Source of the DNA: Dipteris shenzhenensis | Taxonomy: Eukaryota > Polypodiophyta > Polypodiopsida > Gleicheniales | Length of the DNA stretch: 64,000 nucleotides | NCBI GenBank assembly: GCA_047967505.1 | Contig: CM106538.1 | Direction: 5' to 3' (one strand) | Part shown: positions 27,301 to 40,861 of the stretch, piece by piece | How the letters are laid out: every line of letters starts with the position of its first letter | Position numbering within the stretch: position 1 is the stretch's first letter | Notes under the pieces: generated by a model | Databases searched by the model: none | What the model was told of the DNA's origin: nothing | What the model saw: the letters and a program-made list of their open reading frames with translations, nothing else | Translations under genes and position numbers: made by a program

Positions 27301-30300
27301 ATGGCCTCATTTATAGGCTGGGCAAGCCTTATCTTCCCACACTGACACCTCATAGATGAGGTGACACACAAGAGAATCTAGATCCTATAATCTAGGGGAG
27401 GAATCACACCTACCACATGAGGTGGCACAAGTGGCCTCAAGGCTCTTCACACTCACACAACTGTAGGACACTCCTAGGACTCTAGGACCACACACGCTAG
27501 GACTCCGATAGCTCCAACAATCACCTTGAATTCATACAAGCCCCGTTCTATGAAGAAGGCCGTCTTGTGCTCATCTTCTTCTTTCACCCTGATTTGATGG
27601 TAACCAAACCTCAAATCTATCTTCGTGAAAAATTGAGCACGCTTGAGTTCATCCAACAAGTCATCTATCCTAGGGGTTGGAAAACTACTTGATAGTGGCC
27701 TTATTTATATCCCTGTAATCAATGCACATGTGGTACGATCCATCTTTCTTCTTCACAAGAAGCACTGGGGAGGCAAAAGGAGAATTGCTATGAGAGATGA
27801 AGTTCTTCTCAAGCAATTCCTGCACCTGTACTGCCACTTCGGCCTACTCAACCTTAGAGAGACGGTATGGGGATTTGTTTATGGGCTTACTGCCAAGCTC
27901 TAGAACAATGACATGATCCACATCCCTCTTGGGAGGCAACTGGGATGGCATATCAGCAAATACATCAGCAAAACTCTGAGAGCAACTGCTGCATATTACA
28001 ATCCTCAACACGGGGAATGCTACCCCCTTGAGATACCGACACATTCAATGCATAGAGGGCATGCTCCTTCCTGAGCTCTTTGGCCGACTGCCTTGCTGAA
28101 ATGACCTACAATTTAGGAGTGGCAATGCCATTCAATGCTACAATTCCACCCTCGTGGACAAAGCTGAGTGACAGGACATTTAAGTCCATGCTGATTTCGC
28201 CCAATGACTTCAACCAATCACATCCCAAGACAGCATCTACTGGGCCGATGTCCAGTGCCAAGAGATCCCCAGTAAATTCATAATCTGCAAAGAGCTTGAT
28301 CCTTGCATCTTGGCAACAAAATTTACTGATCAAATGCTGTCCATTTGCCACCTCTACTCTCAGCCCATGATCAATCTCACTAGCAATCAAGCCGACCTTC
28401 TGTAATGTCTTAGAATTGATGCAACCATGAGTGCTACCGCTGTCCGCAAGCATGTGAACAGTCTTGCCATTAATTTGCCCTTTCAATCTAATAGTTTCAC
28501 CACTTTTGGCACCCATCAAGGCATGAAAAGAGATAGCTACGCATCCCAATAGATCTCCTCCTCTTCTACAGGAGCATTTCCACTTGCATCCTTTCGCGCA
28601 TGAAAAGGCATAGCAACCTGATGCTCGACATGAAAGACTTTAGGCCAACAACCTCACATGTTACATGTGGGCTGAGTGTCATCAGATTGTATACCATGCA
28701 TATTATGTTCATTAGCACCACCGGGATCAAAGGGGAAATCAGCCCCCTTCATGATCCAAAACCTAGAGCTTCTTCCACGTCTTGTGCACCCTCTGAATCA
28801 TCATGAGTGGCATCCAAAGTCTCAAAAGCATCCATTAAATCCTCATCATCCAATATCTCAATAATCATGCTGAGTTTTGCAATACAACTGTTACGCATTT
28901 TGCAAACTTCCCAATGCTCAGAGTCCACTTCTCACCACACTTAAAGCATAAGTTTGCCTGCTTTCTGCTGTCCATAATAGCCCTAGTGTGTTGTTTAAAT
29001 TCTGATTTTCATTTCCAACACTTGGCTTAGCTCCTGGCTTAGCATCAAATGACATGCATGGCTTAGCATATGGCATCTTGCTGCCTGTAACAATGGGAAA
29101 CCTTGGAAATGGTGCTGCTACTAATTTCCTATCATACCAATCAGCCACCTTGGGCTTCTTCTCAGCCTCATTTGCATTCCCATAGCGCTGCCCACTGCCA
29201 TCTTATACTTGCTGGCATATTTGGGCTCAAACACCTCTGCCAATTAATCTGCATGCTCAATTGTTTGAGGGTTATGTGCCTTCACATCTGCAGCGAGAGA
29301 AGGACTCAATCCCTGGATGAAACGCAGCAACTTCCCTCTCTCAGATACGTCTTGTACAAACAAGGAAAGTCTCCAAAAGCGCTGCAAGTACTCTTCAGTA
29401 GGGGGGGGGGAGGGGTAAAGGATGCCGTAATGAAACTTCATAATGGCCGAGCAAAGGATCATAAGGGACTATGCACTCAGTTCATTGCATATGGGATTAA
29501 CCTCCTAGCCCCAATCTTAGCAAAGCTATTTAATGAAGCTATTTGCTTGGGGTTTCCACGCACCTTAACACTATCTCACCCATTCACAAGGCAGGGGATC
29601 CCATGAGCCCGGAGAACTACAAGACCATTATGATCGGACATGTCATGTCCAAGATTTATGCATCAATACTTGATTCTGAGATCAGCAGATTTGCGGAGTG
29701 TCGAGGACTTAGAACAGCAGAACAAGCCGGTTTCAGGCGTGATCATGGAACCATGGACCACATTCTCGCGCTCATATGTATCATTGAGGAGGAGAGGGCA
29801 CGGAAGTAGAAGGTTTATTGTTGCTTTGTGGATTTCCGCAAGGCATTTGACACGGTGTAGAGAGCCCACCTCATATGATGCCTACAAGATTTGGGTTACG
29901 ACTAGGAGATCATTTGGACTGTCATGGCACTTTATGAGCGAGTTTCAAGCAGAGTCTGGACATGATCTGGATAGACAGACGAGATCATGAGCACTATCGG
30001 GGTCAAACAAGGGTGTTCATTATCACCTACCTTGTTTGGCCTCTACATTGACGAGGTCAAGACAATGATGCAGACACAGGGGGGGTAGGTTGCTCTCTCG
30101 CGGACACGCTGATCCGGATCTTGCTTTACGCAAATGACGTGGCTCTCTTGTCTTCCTTAGCAGAGGAGCTCGAAGACACCTTGACACACTACAGTCCTTT
30201 TGTGAGTCTCATGATTTGAAGGTCAACTTGGGTAAAACCAAGGTTATGATCTTCAATACATCTCAAGCCGTCATGCGCCAAGAGCAGTTTGCATTTGATG

Positions 30301-33300
30301 GGTCCCCTGTCGAGGTAGTCTCATCATACACTTATCTTGGGGTCCTCTTTTTCGGACCCATCTTCACTATGAGACCCGTGATGCATGCACGACTAATAGG
30401 GTTGCTTTTTGACTCCTTGGTCCGCCCAACAGGGATGTATGGCAGTCCATGCTAGGGACCAGACGTGTCGGATACAGAGTGGGTCAGGGTGGAGTGGCTA
30501 CAGGTTCTCATGTTATCACGGATGATCCGTGGTGAGCCATCCGTTCCTCACCAGATCATTCAGGCGGAGTTTCGGTCACCCCCATTACAGCTAGATGCTG
30601 CATTTCAGGTCATCACATATATGTACCGAGTCAAGGAGTATGGGGATTACATCTCTGGGCATAGAAGGATACCATGGCTAGCACTGTCCTCTTCTATAGC
30701 ACTTGCAGCAGGGGGAGACCAGAGGTGTTGGTATGCATGCACAGAGAGATGGTTTGAGGAACTAGGGCTCCACATGGAAAGACTACCTCCATTCTAGTAT
30801 AGCATGAATGCTCCGTTCTCTCCCCTCCTATCACACGAGGTCAACCAAGTTATTCGTGAGGATCTACTACAGCTACACACATTCCGGACTTGGTTGGGCC
30901 CGAGTGATCTTCTAGTGAAGCTGGGCTTCTACAGAGATCAATTCTTACATATCACAATGGAAGGTTTCATTGATCCACCAAGATACACGCAGATTCAACT
31001 CGCTGAGGATCTCTCTTGGGCAGTTCCGGGTCTCTTCACACAGACTTTGTATCGAGAGCGGCAGAGCAGAGCGGTTACCAGGAAGAGGCGCATATGCACA
31101 CTGTCTGACATGCAGGAGGTTGAGACAGAGGAGCATTTCCTCTTTAGGTGTCCTGTTTACTATGAGATCCGAGGGCATTTCTACTACCTCTTCAAAGATA
31201 GTTATGGGGTTTTGGCCCGTTTCCTCTCCTACCCAAACGGGCAGTGTTTGGCTGGTTTCATTCATGAGGTGCTTAGACACCACGAGAGGATACTCCGAGC
31301 ACAGAGACAAGAGCAGACTTCTTCATCGACTGATACCTCTCAGAGCTCTATCACGCAATTCTTTCAACCAGATCACATAGACCCCCACAAGACAAGACCT
31401 CGAGATGACCGTGACCCGGACCCTGTGACCTGACAGCTCAGACAGACAGTTGACACACAAATCATACTTGGGGACATCCCTCTTTGAGTTAGAGCCCGAC
31501 CGACGGGGGTCACAGTGGCCCTGGTTAGACACAGAGCTACGACCAGGAGACGTACCAAGACTGCACCCTTGAGGGGCCAACAACACTCTAGTGCTGACCT
31601 CATGCCTACACTGCCTCATCCATCCTGATGTCCTGCTACTGATGATGATGATGATGTTGATGATGATGTTGAGAATGATATATAGTCGACTATCGACATG
31701 ACTATGTTGTACTATGTTGTACTTCGGACTTAGTACTGCCATTTTGCATTTTTCGCATTCTTCATTGGTGTGGATGCTCGTTTAGTAGCTCCACTACCAC
31801 AACTCATTGTATCAGGTTTTTTCACAATCTCATAGACCCATCGGTCTTCCGAAGACTTTAATAAACTCTTTCTTTCTTGGACGGTACCAATCTGCAACAA
31901 TGCATAGAATTCAGCCAGATATTGCTCCAGTATGAGCGGGGATACAAATGTGGTGATCATCAACTCCTTGAACTCCTTCCATGAGGCTGGCCTTTGAGGC
32001 AAGTCCCTCATATAACGCCACCAAGTATGTGCATAATCCTGCATGTGTATACCCGCAAAGATTATGCGGTCCTCATCCTACTTTGGGGAAGCTGAAATAA
32101 TCTTCAAACTTCGTAAGCCACTCCTCCAACTCATTAGGTGTGCGAGTGTCCCCTTTGAACTTATGCACTATGAGTTTGTCCTTGATATCCTTTGCTCCAT
32201 AATTCATGTGTGTGTAACCTCCGGAAGTGCAGGCATCATCACGCTTGAAGTTCACATAATCAAAGAAGGACATCTCAAGTTTGATGGCTTGACAAACAGC
32301 GTTCATGAGACCAATTGGAGCCTCCACCAACTCCGAATGAAGATTGTTGAGATTATCCCGCTCCTTTGATACCACACGTAGCAATGTATCCCTGCTCTTT
32401 TGAATAGCAGGCCCAAGAAAGGGCTCTGATACCAATGTAACAAAGGAGGAGGGGAAAGGCCAAGAATGGCAGAAAAGGGGGAAGAGGGTAAGGGAGAGGA
32501 GAAGGGGAGAGAGAGAGAGGAGGAAAAGGGATAGAGGAAGAGGAAGAGAGAGAAAAGGGGTGAGAGAAAGAGGGATAGAGAGAGATTGGGAGAGAGTGTA
32601 AAGAGCACATAGGAGGAAGGAGGTGGGAGTAGATAGGATTAGATGTCACATCAAAAAAGTGTACAAATAGGGGTGTATGGGGACTTATATAGTCCCTCCA
32701 CATTTCCCACCTAAGAGGCCTCTAAAGGTCCTCTAAAGAGCCCCTTTCTCCCCTTCATTACAATTTTCAATGCATTATCTCATTTGGCTTCATGCTCCTT
32801 GATTTCTGCTTGAATATCAATCTTGCTTGCCTTTGTGTCTACCTCTACAATCACTTCTTTTTTAATGTTTTGTACCTCAGCTTGTACAAGATCCTTGACT
32901 GTAGAGACTAGTTGAGGGTTAGGAGGGGAAGCCTTGCATGTCAGCATTACCTCGTCAATCACAGCCTATTTGCCAGGCCCCTCGAGAGCCTAGACTCGAG
33001 CTGCACGTTCGTCCACTTGTCACTGTAGATCTCTCACGTGTTGTTGTAGAAAATAAATCTGATCGTACTGTGAATCAGTCAAAACCACCCCGATGCATAG
33101 GGAGAGGGTGTCCATGCAACTGAGGAATAAAGAGGTTTCCTGATAGAAGTTGCTAGTGTTTAAGTTACAGTAGAGGAGATCTCTAAGAGAGGCCATCCCA
33201 TTTGAGCCATATCTAAACGTCACCCCTTGGCTGAGGCTACCCCGGGCTATGGGCTTGAAGTTTTTCCATATTATATTCATAGCTTTTACGAAAATCTTAG

Positions 33301-36300
33301 TATCGCAACGCTACTTCAAGGGAGGAATAGACGATTGCTTCAAGGGAGGAATAGACGCTTGAAGGGAGGAAAAGACGCTTGCTTGCCGGTTCCAGCGCTT
33401 CCGCTCTAGGTTCGTTGAGGGAGAAGCTCTAGGTTCCGAGAGAAGGAAGCTTCATATTGCCGAGGGAAAGCTCTAGGTTCCAGGAAAAGCTCTAGGTTCC
33501 TACGATTCCACTCTAGGTTGGGTTCTTCAGCGGTTATTAAACTAGCGATGCGATAAAAACTTGAGATGGAGGCAACATTACTCCATCCCCAGGGGAACCG
33601 CTTTGCCTAGCGTTGCCTTCTAATACATTATTCCGGGGAGGGGAAAAGCTTCTGTCTTCTCCCCGCTGGGGGTTCAAACCCAGCTCGGGGTTAGGGAACG
33701 GAGAAGGAAACTGTTATCTGAGAAGCAAAATCTGAGCCTTCTCTCTAAGAAACAAAATTTGAGCCTATGCTAAGCAACGAACTTCTAGGCCTAAGGTAAC
33801 CTAAGTGAAGAACCCCTTCAGCAAGCCACGATGAAGCAACAATTAGCATCAAGGGAGGAACCCCCTTCAGCGATCATTAGCGGACGATGAGCTGGACTTG
33901 AACAACGATCAGCAACGAATACCCCCCTTCAACGACGATCAGCAACAAACTGACAATCAGCAATGAAAACCCCCTCTTGGAAAGCGAGAGAGATGGAGCT
34001 ACAATGGAGCGACAATGTAGCTACGATGGCACAAGGCTGAAACAACGACGGAGTTACGATGGAGCTGCTAGAGCGAGAGTGCTAGAGAGAAAAGCTCATA
34101 CAGAATGTAGAAATCACTTTAAGGGTTCTTAATCCATAGTTTACATCGAGGGTGATCATACCTTGTCTTGAAGGAAAAAGTGAAGGGAGAGGCTAGACAA
34201 TGAAAGAAGCTCAACTGAATATGTTTCTTTTTTATCCATAACCTCTATCATATTTTTAAAACGATTTATCTTCATCTTCTTTTTTTCAAAGAAAGGAACC
34301 TTCTATTAATGCTTGAAAAACTTCATACAAAACAACAGCCCCGAAGGTGCTGAGTATGGGGAAAAACTAGGAAAAGGTTGAAAGAAAAACCGGCCTATTC
34401 CAAAGAAACCTAGCTCACTGCCTAGGGAATCTCTGGCACTGGGGCTAAAAGCCAAGCGGGGGGACTATACAACCAGCGAATCCCTCGCAGAGTGAAGATG
34501 TAGAAGACTCTTGCAGGCCAAGCGAGAGAGAATTGTCACAAAGCAGCACAAAGTTTCTATTGTTCACAACAAAAATACAAGTCATGGAGATGTCTCACAC
34601 ACTCACGTACAAGACCTTAAATAGGCAATGGAAGAGTCCAACTGTGCTACACTAAGCACTCCACCTCCAAGGGTCTCACATGTACGAGGTGATTACAATT
34701 ATTGCCACATAGTACCCACATGTGTCACAAGCCTAGCACACAACTAGAACCTTAGACAACCCACTCCACTCAGGTACACATAGCCCAATTGGTATTGGAC
34801 GCTATGATCTTCTATTTCTTAACATTCTCCCTTGATCTAGCACTGTAACCGGCCTTCAGTTTCCTAAAGGGCAGTAGACCGTAACTATCATTGCATATTC
34901 ATTATTCATAGCCACATTCCATCATTTCTAGCCACTTCACTTGAAACAATACCACTTAGAAACAACTTGAGGAACAACTGGATGGAGGCTAGAGTGCCCC
35001 TGCTCAATGAAACCAAGTACAAGACACCACACTGGCCCCAAACACTTGGCGACCCTCCCGGTATTTATTTCTTTCTTTAGGAATGAAATTTGTACGTACA
35101 ACAAGGGCTCACCCTTGTGCTCTACCCCACTAGCAATTCCACTGTCCAAGACAAACTTTGGCTATAACCTGCATTCCATCCTAGTGCACACACTAGTACC
35201 CAAGTGCCAAGGCAAGGCTAAGGCATTCACCATTGTCCATGACCAACTGTAAAGGTGTCCAAGCATTCCACAAAGCATCCAACTTGCTCAACAGGTTTGG
35301 CAAACTCACAACCCAATGACCAGCCTCTGTGACCAAGCATCAACACAAATCTCAGACTAAACAAGTGACCTCAATACAGAAAGAAAATCCACACATCGCC
35401 CCTTTGAATTCAATCTTGTTACACCCTCTGTGACTGGGTGCCTATTCACTGCTTGAATGGCCAAGAGGGCCTTCCAACATCAAATGGAGCAACGACAAGC
35501 TTCCAAAATGACCCAATGCAATCAACATGAAAGCAAGAGAACTCAAACCAGCTTCAAACGACTTCTATCCAGCCCTAGATCAGCTCCAAGGAGCTCCAAC
35601 CAACATGAAAGGGATAGCGATAAGAGAACTCAAACCAACCAATCAACATGAAAGGGATAGCAACAAGAGAACTCAAACCAGCTTCAAACGACTTTTATCC
35701 AGCCCCAGATCAGCTCCAAGGAGCTCCAATCCAGTCCAGAACACCTCCACGGGCAGCAGACTCAGCAAGCAAGAGGTAGCAGGAGGAGATGGCAGCTTAG
35801 AGAGGGGAAGGAAGAGAGAAAACGGGCTGGAATCAGAGAGAGAAAGAGAGCGTGCAGGAGAAGGAGGAAGAGATCAGCGCAACCTGCAAGATCCGCCTAG
35901 GGAAGCTGCACCTCGAAACAATGTGCAGAAAACAGCCGTACATCAGTCTCGAAATCAGCACCAATCTACTTCGATATGCGTGCAATCGTCCGTACAAGCA
36001 GCCTTAAGATTCGTGCCTCTTTTGTACAGCCAGCAATTATTGCAATTCAGCTGCCTTGATTTGTGTGCCAATTCAAACGTTCTACCCATACAGCCCGTCT
36101 TGGGAAGCATGCATGACAACTGTACTATCCCGTACAACCTTGAAGATGCCTCAAAATAAATGCCACTCAAAGCAAGAAAGCCGTACATCCACCTTGGGAT
36201 CAGCACCTGCAGTCCGTACAGCCATACGGATTGGATCGAAATGCGTGCAACAACGAGGAACGTGGGGGGAAGGCAATCTTGAAAAATGCGTGAAGAAAAA

Positions 36301-39300
36301 AAACAAGACGAGAGAAAACATCCCGTACCTTAGTCTTGGAAGGAGAGGAAGGGGGTAGGTGTGCATGAGAGCCTGCCATGTGGCCCCCTCATTAATGCTC
36401 TAACCCCACAAAACCAATGGAACATTCGTTTGCCCCCACAATAGAGTTCTAACCCTTCTAACCAATGAAACATTGGTTTCCTTGGGCCTAACTTTATGAC
36501 CCCTCTAAACCTTGCCTTGCCCCTAGCATGTAGGCCTAGTGTGTGCACCTAGGGACTTCTGGGAAGTGTCGCTTCCCCCGGGCTAGTCCCCTAAGCCAAA
36601 GTTAGTCACGGTGCATAAATTCACGAATCTGTGACATGCCCTCCTCTTGAAACAGCACTATCGAGTTTGCTGCTATAAACATAAACCACCAGCAATAATG
36701 ATATGGTCTAGGAGAGCGCACAAGTCCATCCATATATCACTGCCTCATCCGTGTGGAGTGACTAGTACACTCATCATAGAAGTTCCATAGCAGATGTATT
36801 GTCAGCAAACAATACCTCGGGTGAGACATACAGTGTCACCAAGCGACTTCTAGATACCGTGAGCCTGTCTATTGACAAGGGAGTGGAGGAACTACCCCCC
36901 TCTTGAGCATCAAGCAATGCTCTACACCTATGCTCCGCTGAGCCTAAAGGAGCTACGACCGAAGTCAGCTCAAAGCAGAACAACTAAGTGGACTACAACA
37001 CTCTGAGTGAAAGCTGCTAGTTCACTCGCCTCCAATAACTTGAACCACACACACACATGGCAATAATGGATCCTAGGAACATAGATCCCGGTACGCGATG
37101 TCCTTTCAGACTTGCATCACCATCAGTTCAGCCAATCTATGCTAGATTGGTATCCTTGCCTCATGGTTCAAATCAAACACAAACTGGCATGTACTAAATG
37201 GATTTACTGCTCGAGCCATGCCGGGCAACAAGAGCATCCAAAACAAGCATGTGATACAGGGATGTGCTGCTCTAGCCATGCCGGGCAGCAAGAGCAATCC
37301 AACACTGGCAAGGAATACTTATTCTGCAATTTACCATTCAGCCTGCATCAAATGGTTCACCTGCATCTTGAATAGACAGCCTCAACCCTAGCTCCATGGG
37401 AGTTGAAATATGCTCGACAGTCCTGAAAATTGAACCTTTGTAACAGTCCCTGAATGTATTTTGACTAATTGAGCACAATGCCTTCATCTGTTTGCATAAG
37501 TCTTATACCAAAAAAATAGTGCAACAAACCCAAATCAAACATCTCAAATGAATCTTCAAGATCCTTCTAGAATTCTGCAATTTTCTCTTCATTTGTGCCT
37601 GTGAGCTAGCATTCGTCCACATACAGGATGATAATCAACAAATCCTTCGTGTCTTTCTTGACATAAAGGGTACCCTCAGTTGGACTATTCTATAGACCCT
37701 GATTGGTTTAAAAATGTATGAATTTTCTCATACGAAGCCCATCCTCAAAACTACTTGGTTCTTCTACAGCATACACTGAACTCATTTCTTTTGTATCATA
37801 CGGTGAACTCATCCAACCAACCTTGCCTTGCACCTGTCAATGGTACCATCAAATCTTCTTCTAATCTTGTAAACCCGCTTTGTCGCAATACCTTTCTTCC
37901 CTATGGGCAAATTTGCCCAGTTCCCATCTATTGCATGGCCTTCATCAAATGCTCGCTGTCTTGTGCATCCTCAAAACTGCTTGGTTCTTCTGTATCATAC
38001 AGTGAACTCATCCAAGCTGAATTAACAAAGTTTGATCCTCCTGTCATGAACCAACCCTTGTCCTACTGGAGAGAGGGGCTGAAAGTGTAATGTCCTGCAG
38101 AGTCTATAACAGCCATCTAAGGACTGTTCTAGCTTCCTATGAAGCAGCCCATTCTTCGATCACCCTTCTAGACACCACATAAAATATCTTAGCTAAGGAC
38201 TTGAGTTTGTGGTTACATTCCCACCTCGGTGACATTATTCACCATACTCAGACAGATTTTGTCCAAGAACGCAGCACCTTGGAAAACATCTCCACCTTTT
38301 GGGAGACTGGATTGGGCCCGAGAGGAGTCTCAGCCTATCGCAGTCCTTCTCTTGGATTTCCAGATGGCTTACGACAAGGTGGAGTGGGATTTTTGGGGAG
38401 CAGTATGCAAAGGAGGGTTTCTCAGACTAGTGGATTCCGGGACCCTATATAAGAGGAGTACCAAACAGATGCTTATTGTGGGTCTATACTTCTTGGAGGA
38501 GGCCTTTTCTCTTTGCCACTCAATTCGCCATGGCCATCTTCTCACTCCCTTCTTATTCCTCTTCGTGGCAAAGGCTTACCTCTCTTGGCTCCCACTAGAG
38601 CCTGCGGGGGCAGACAGCATGGTACTTAGGCTGTTACGTGAGCATGGGCATTAACATTTCAGTTGAGTAGCAGATAGCCATTGGAGTTCGGACAAAGTCT
38701 CCTTAGCAAGGTGAGCCTTCGTGGCCAACCAAGTCCTCCTGGCCACAGCATAGAACATAGCCTCTTGCTTCTGTTTTCACAAGGGATGCATGGGGCAGCT
38801 CAGGCACTTGGTGCGCACTAGCGCAATTTCCTGTGTGGGAGGGCACACTTTCTATATAGAGATGATATCCCTTGCCCACTTGGCGACTAGGGAGATATAT
38901 GCCAAGAGAAATAGAAACCGTACCTCAAATATTCTAGAGGACAATTGTTTGGGAGACTGTTATTGATAGGAACATCGAGCTGGCACATTGTAGCTATTGA
39001 GGAGGGTTTCAAAATGTTGCCAATTTGGTCAACATATGCTGGGAGGTTATATATGCCTTGCGACTATGGTATATGTAACTATTTGGACGTAAGGTACACA
39101 GGTTCCAAGAAGACTCCTATGCATCATGCATATTTCTGCAAGGCCTAGCCTATATGTTTTTTTTTTCACAGATCAAGAAATCCGTTGGGCAGTATGGCCC
39201 ACCACATTGGTTGTGGCATGCAGGATGCAAGGCAGCTAGTTTCAAAGTTACCAAAGAACCAATTTTCCTTCATAGTTACAGGTAACTATGGCTAGTTTCT

Positions 39301-40825
39301 CATGGATAGCTGATACTGTATTGATTTTCATTGTAAACAATAAAGGGTAGGGCCGGGAAAAAGAACTCAGTTTCTTTAATCAAGAAATTAACTAGTAGCA
39401 AAATGAACACTTGAAATCTTTGATCTACTCTCTAAAGAAGAAAAGCATGTAGAGATGCACTACACCGAATCTATTGCAATTGAAAAGCAGGCCTTTTTGC
39501 CGCTGCCACACCCTACTGCAAATCAAAAATCCCAATACCAAGATCAACATCAATAATCACCTTCGCAAAAATGTCATAAAAGTCACAAAAAAATAGTACA
39601 AACTTACCACGGCCTAGCTTGAATATAGTTGACATCAAGCATTTCAAATTTCCCACTTCATGAGAGGGCAAGCCTTGCTTGATTTCCTTGACACCTTGGT
39701 CCTCATCAACAACCTTCGCCCACCCAAGAGGATCATTGAAACAGTCCACCAATTGCAGCCTGAAAAATGATGAAAAATGGAAGAAAATATGAGTCTTCCT
39801 TTTGAGCTAATGAAATTAACAGTTTTAAGAAAGCAAAGAGCCATTTTTACGACTAATGGGATAGAATATTTTACAAAAGTTAAGCTCATTAAAAAAATCT
39901 TTCTGGATGAGAATCTTACTCAAAGAAAAGCTGTGTCTATACAACAAGAGATTGAACAGAGCAAATAAGTAAAATGGAATGGAATGCCAACAATGTTGGG
40001 AGGCCATAATCAATGACATAATAATAATAATAAAAGACAATCGATGATATGAAACCAAAGATGACTATAGCACCAACTGAGCAAAGAAATATGAATGCCA
40101 AATGCCACATAGATAATGTCATGACAATAAAAGCGTAGCAATTAGAAAAGTAAAACTAGAAGGAGGCACCCTTGGCATTTACAAAGAGCCTAAACATTAA
40201 AAACCTTAGAGCACACTGAGAGTCTTGCTGTTATGATAATCAATTTTTAAAATGAGTAATGGCTATAGTCAATGCACCTATAATGGTTCCTACAAAGCAA
40301 TTGCTAATGAGCTGCAATTCTAGGGGCAATTGAAAATATCGTAGCCTCTAGAAATGTGGCGGGTATAGGTTACACTCCTACTATGGTCATGATAAATTAC
40401 ATTTTGTGACACCAACGGTATCATGGGCTAATCAAATGGCACTACCAAAGGACACCCATCTAATCGAGGAGCTTTGATGCGAAGATGGCCAACTAATAGG
40501 AGGCACAAAAAGAAGAGCCAAGAGACAAAGGGACAATCTTCCATTACCAACATCAAGGTGAGAATGTCTTGAGAGTGATTTGGCATCGAGGTGTGACATC
40601 TCAACATCTTCCCTTCCAGACCTCAAGCAATGGTGTCATAATTGAGCATAGCTATATCGAGAGAGAGAGAGAGAGAGAAAGAAAGTCTATTAACGTCCAC
40701 GGGAGACCAAGAGGTCTATGAGACAACTTGAAAACCAACTAGTACATCAGCTTAGGGAGGGCACAGGGCAGCTCCCAAGGAGCGCAAAGGCAGGTCCATA
40801 TTATTTAAAGTACCTACGTGATAAC

Positions 40826-40861
<36 letters not shown>

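Larger units (their letters stand above)
22919..27519 (-). mobile_element. Gag-only LTR retrotransposon (TR-GAG-like, copia type), 4,601 bp
   Basis: Ends are TGTTGAAAATGG and CTCCAACA with a perfect 5-bp target duplication ATCAC (22914-22918 and 27520-27524). On the minus strand the 5' LTR is 27519-27198 (322 bp), the primer site TGGTATCAGAGC follows after two bases, gag is at 24362-23496, a G-rich polypurine tract lies next to 23127, and the 3' LTR is 23126-22919. No pol is present. The 3' LTR lacks about 114 bp found in the 5' LTR. A second LTR element sits at 25176-26839, in the leader. Confidence 0.88.
29402..31876 (+). mobile_element. 5'-truncated LINE with full 3' end, inserted in gypsy gag
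   Basis: The plus-strand element begins inside the reverse transcriptase ([18 protein letters not shown]) after a G-run. It continues through RT, a C-terminal zinc-finger-like region and a 3' untranslated end. The end carries gatgatgatg repeats, a hairpin agacccatcggtct and ctctttctttc. Removal restores the gypsy gag frame (QE/EEYLQ). The target duplication is short and overlaps the tail (ttc/cttc), so its exact length is unclear. Confidence 0.85.
21490..32762 (-). mobile_element. Ty3/gypsy element with three nested or internal insertions
   Basis: On the minus strand the order is 5' LTR (32762-32436), primer site TGGTATCAGAGCCC, gag, protease, reverse transcriptase, RNase H remnant and integrase. 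The 3' LTR is lost. The gag is split by a LINE (29402-31876). The RT is split at 22918/27520 by an LTR element with a perfect 5-bp target duplication (GTGAT). Removing those insertions restores the expected order of domains. Frameshifts and stops show it is long dead. Confidence 0.88.
34540..38065 (-). mobile_element. Second decayed Ty1/copia element
   Basis: 3' LTR starts at 34822 (minus) with TGTTAAGAAATAG after CAAGGGAGAA. It has a TATA-like cctatttaagg on the minus strand near 34620. Polymerase remnants lie at 36700-38060. The 1.7 kb between (34940-36600) holds no copia coding motif and may be a later insertion. The 5' part is missing at about 38065, where a LINE begins. Confidence 0.7.

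Noticed and set aside
30945-31742. Minus-strand frames over the LINE
   Set aside because: Antisense shadows of ORF2, which has recognisable motifs on the plus strand.
33640-33700. tRNA-like T arm, gctgggggttcaaacccagc
   Set aside because: A B-box-like loop is present, but no acceptor stem, anticodon arm or A box fits around it.
35527-36159. A 210-codon plus-strand frame
   Set aside because: It spans a tandem duplication and low-complexity R/E/S text. No start context, splice signals or family likeness.
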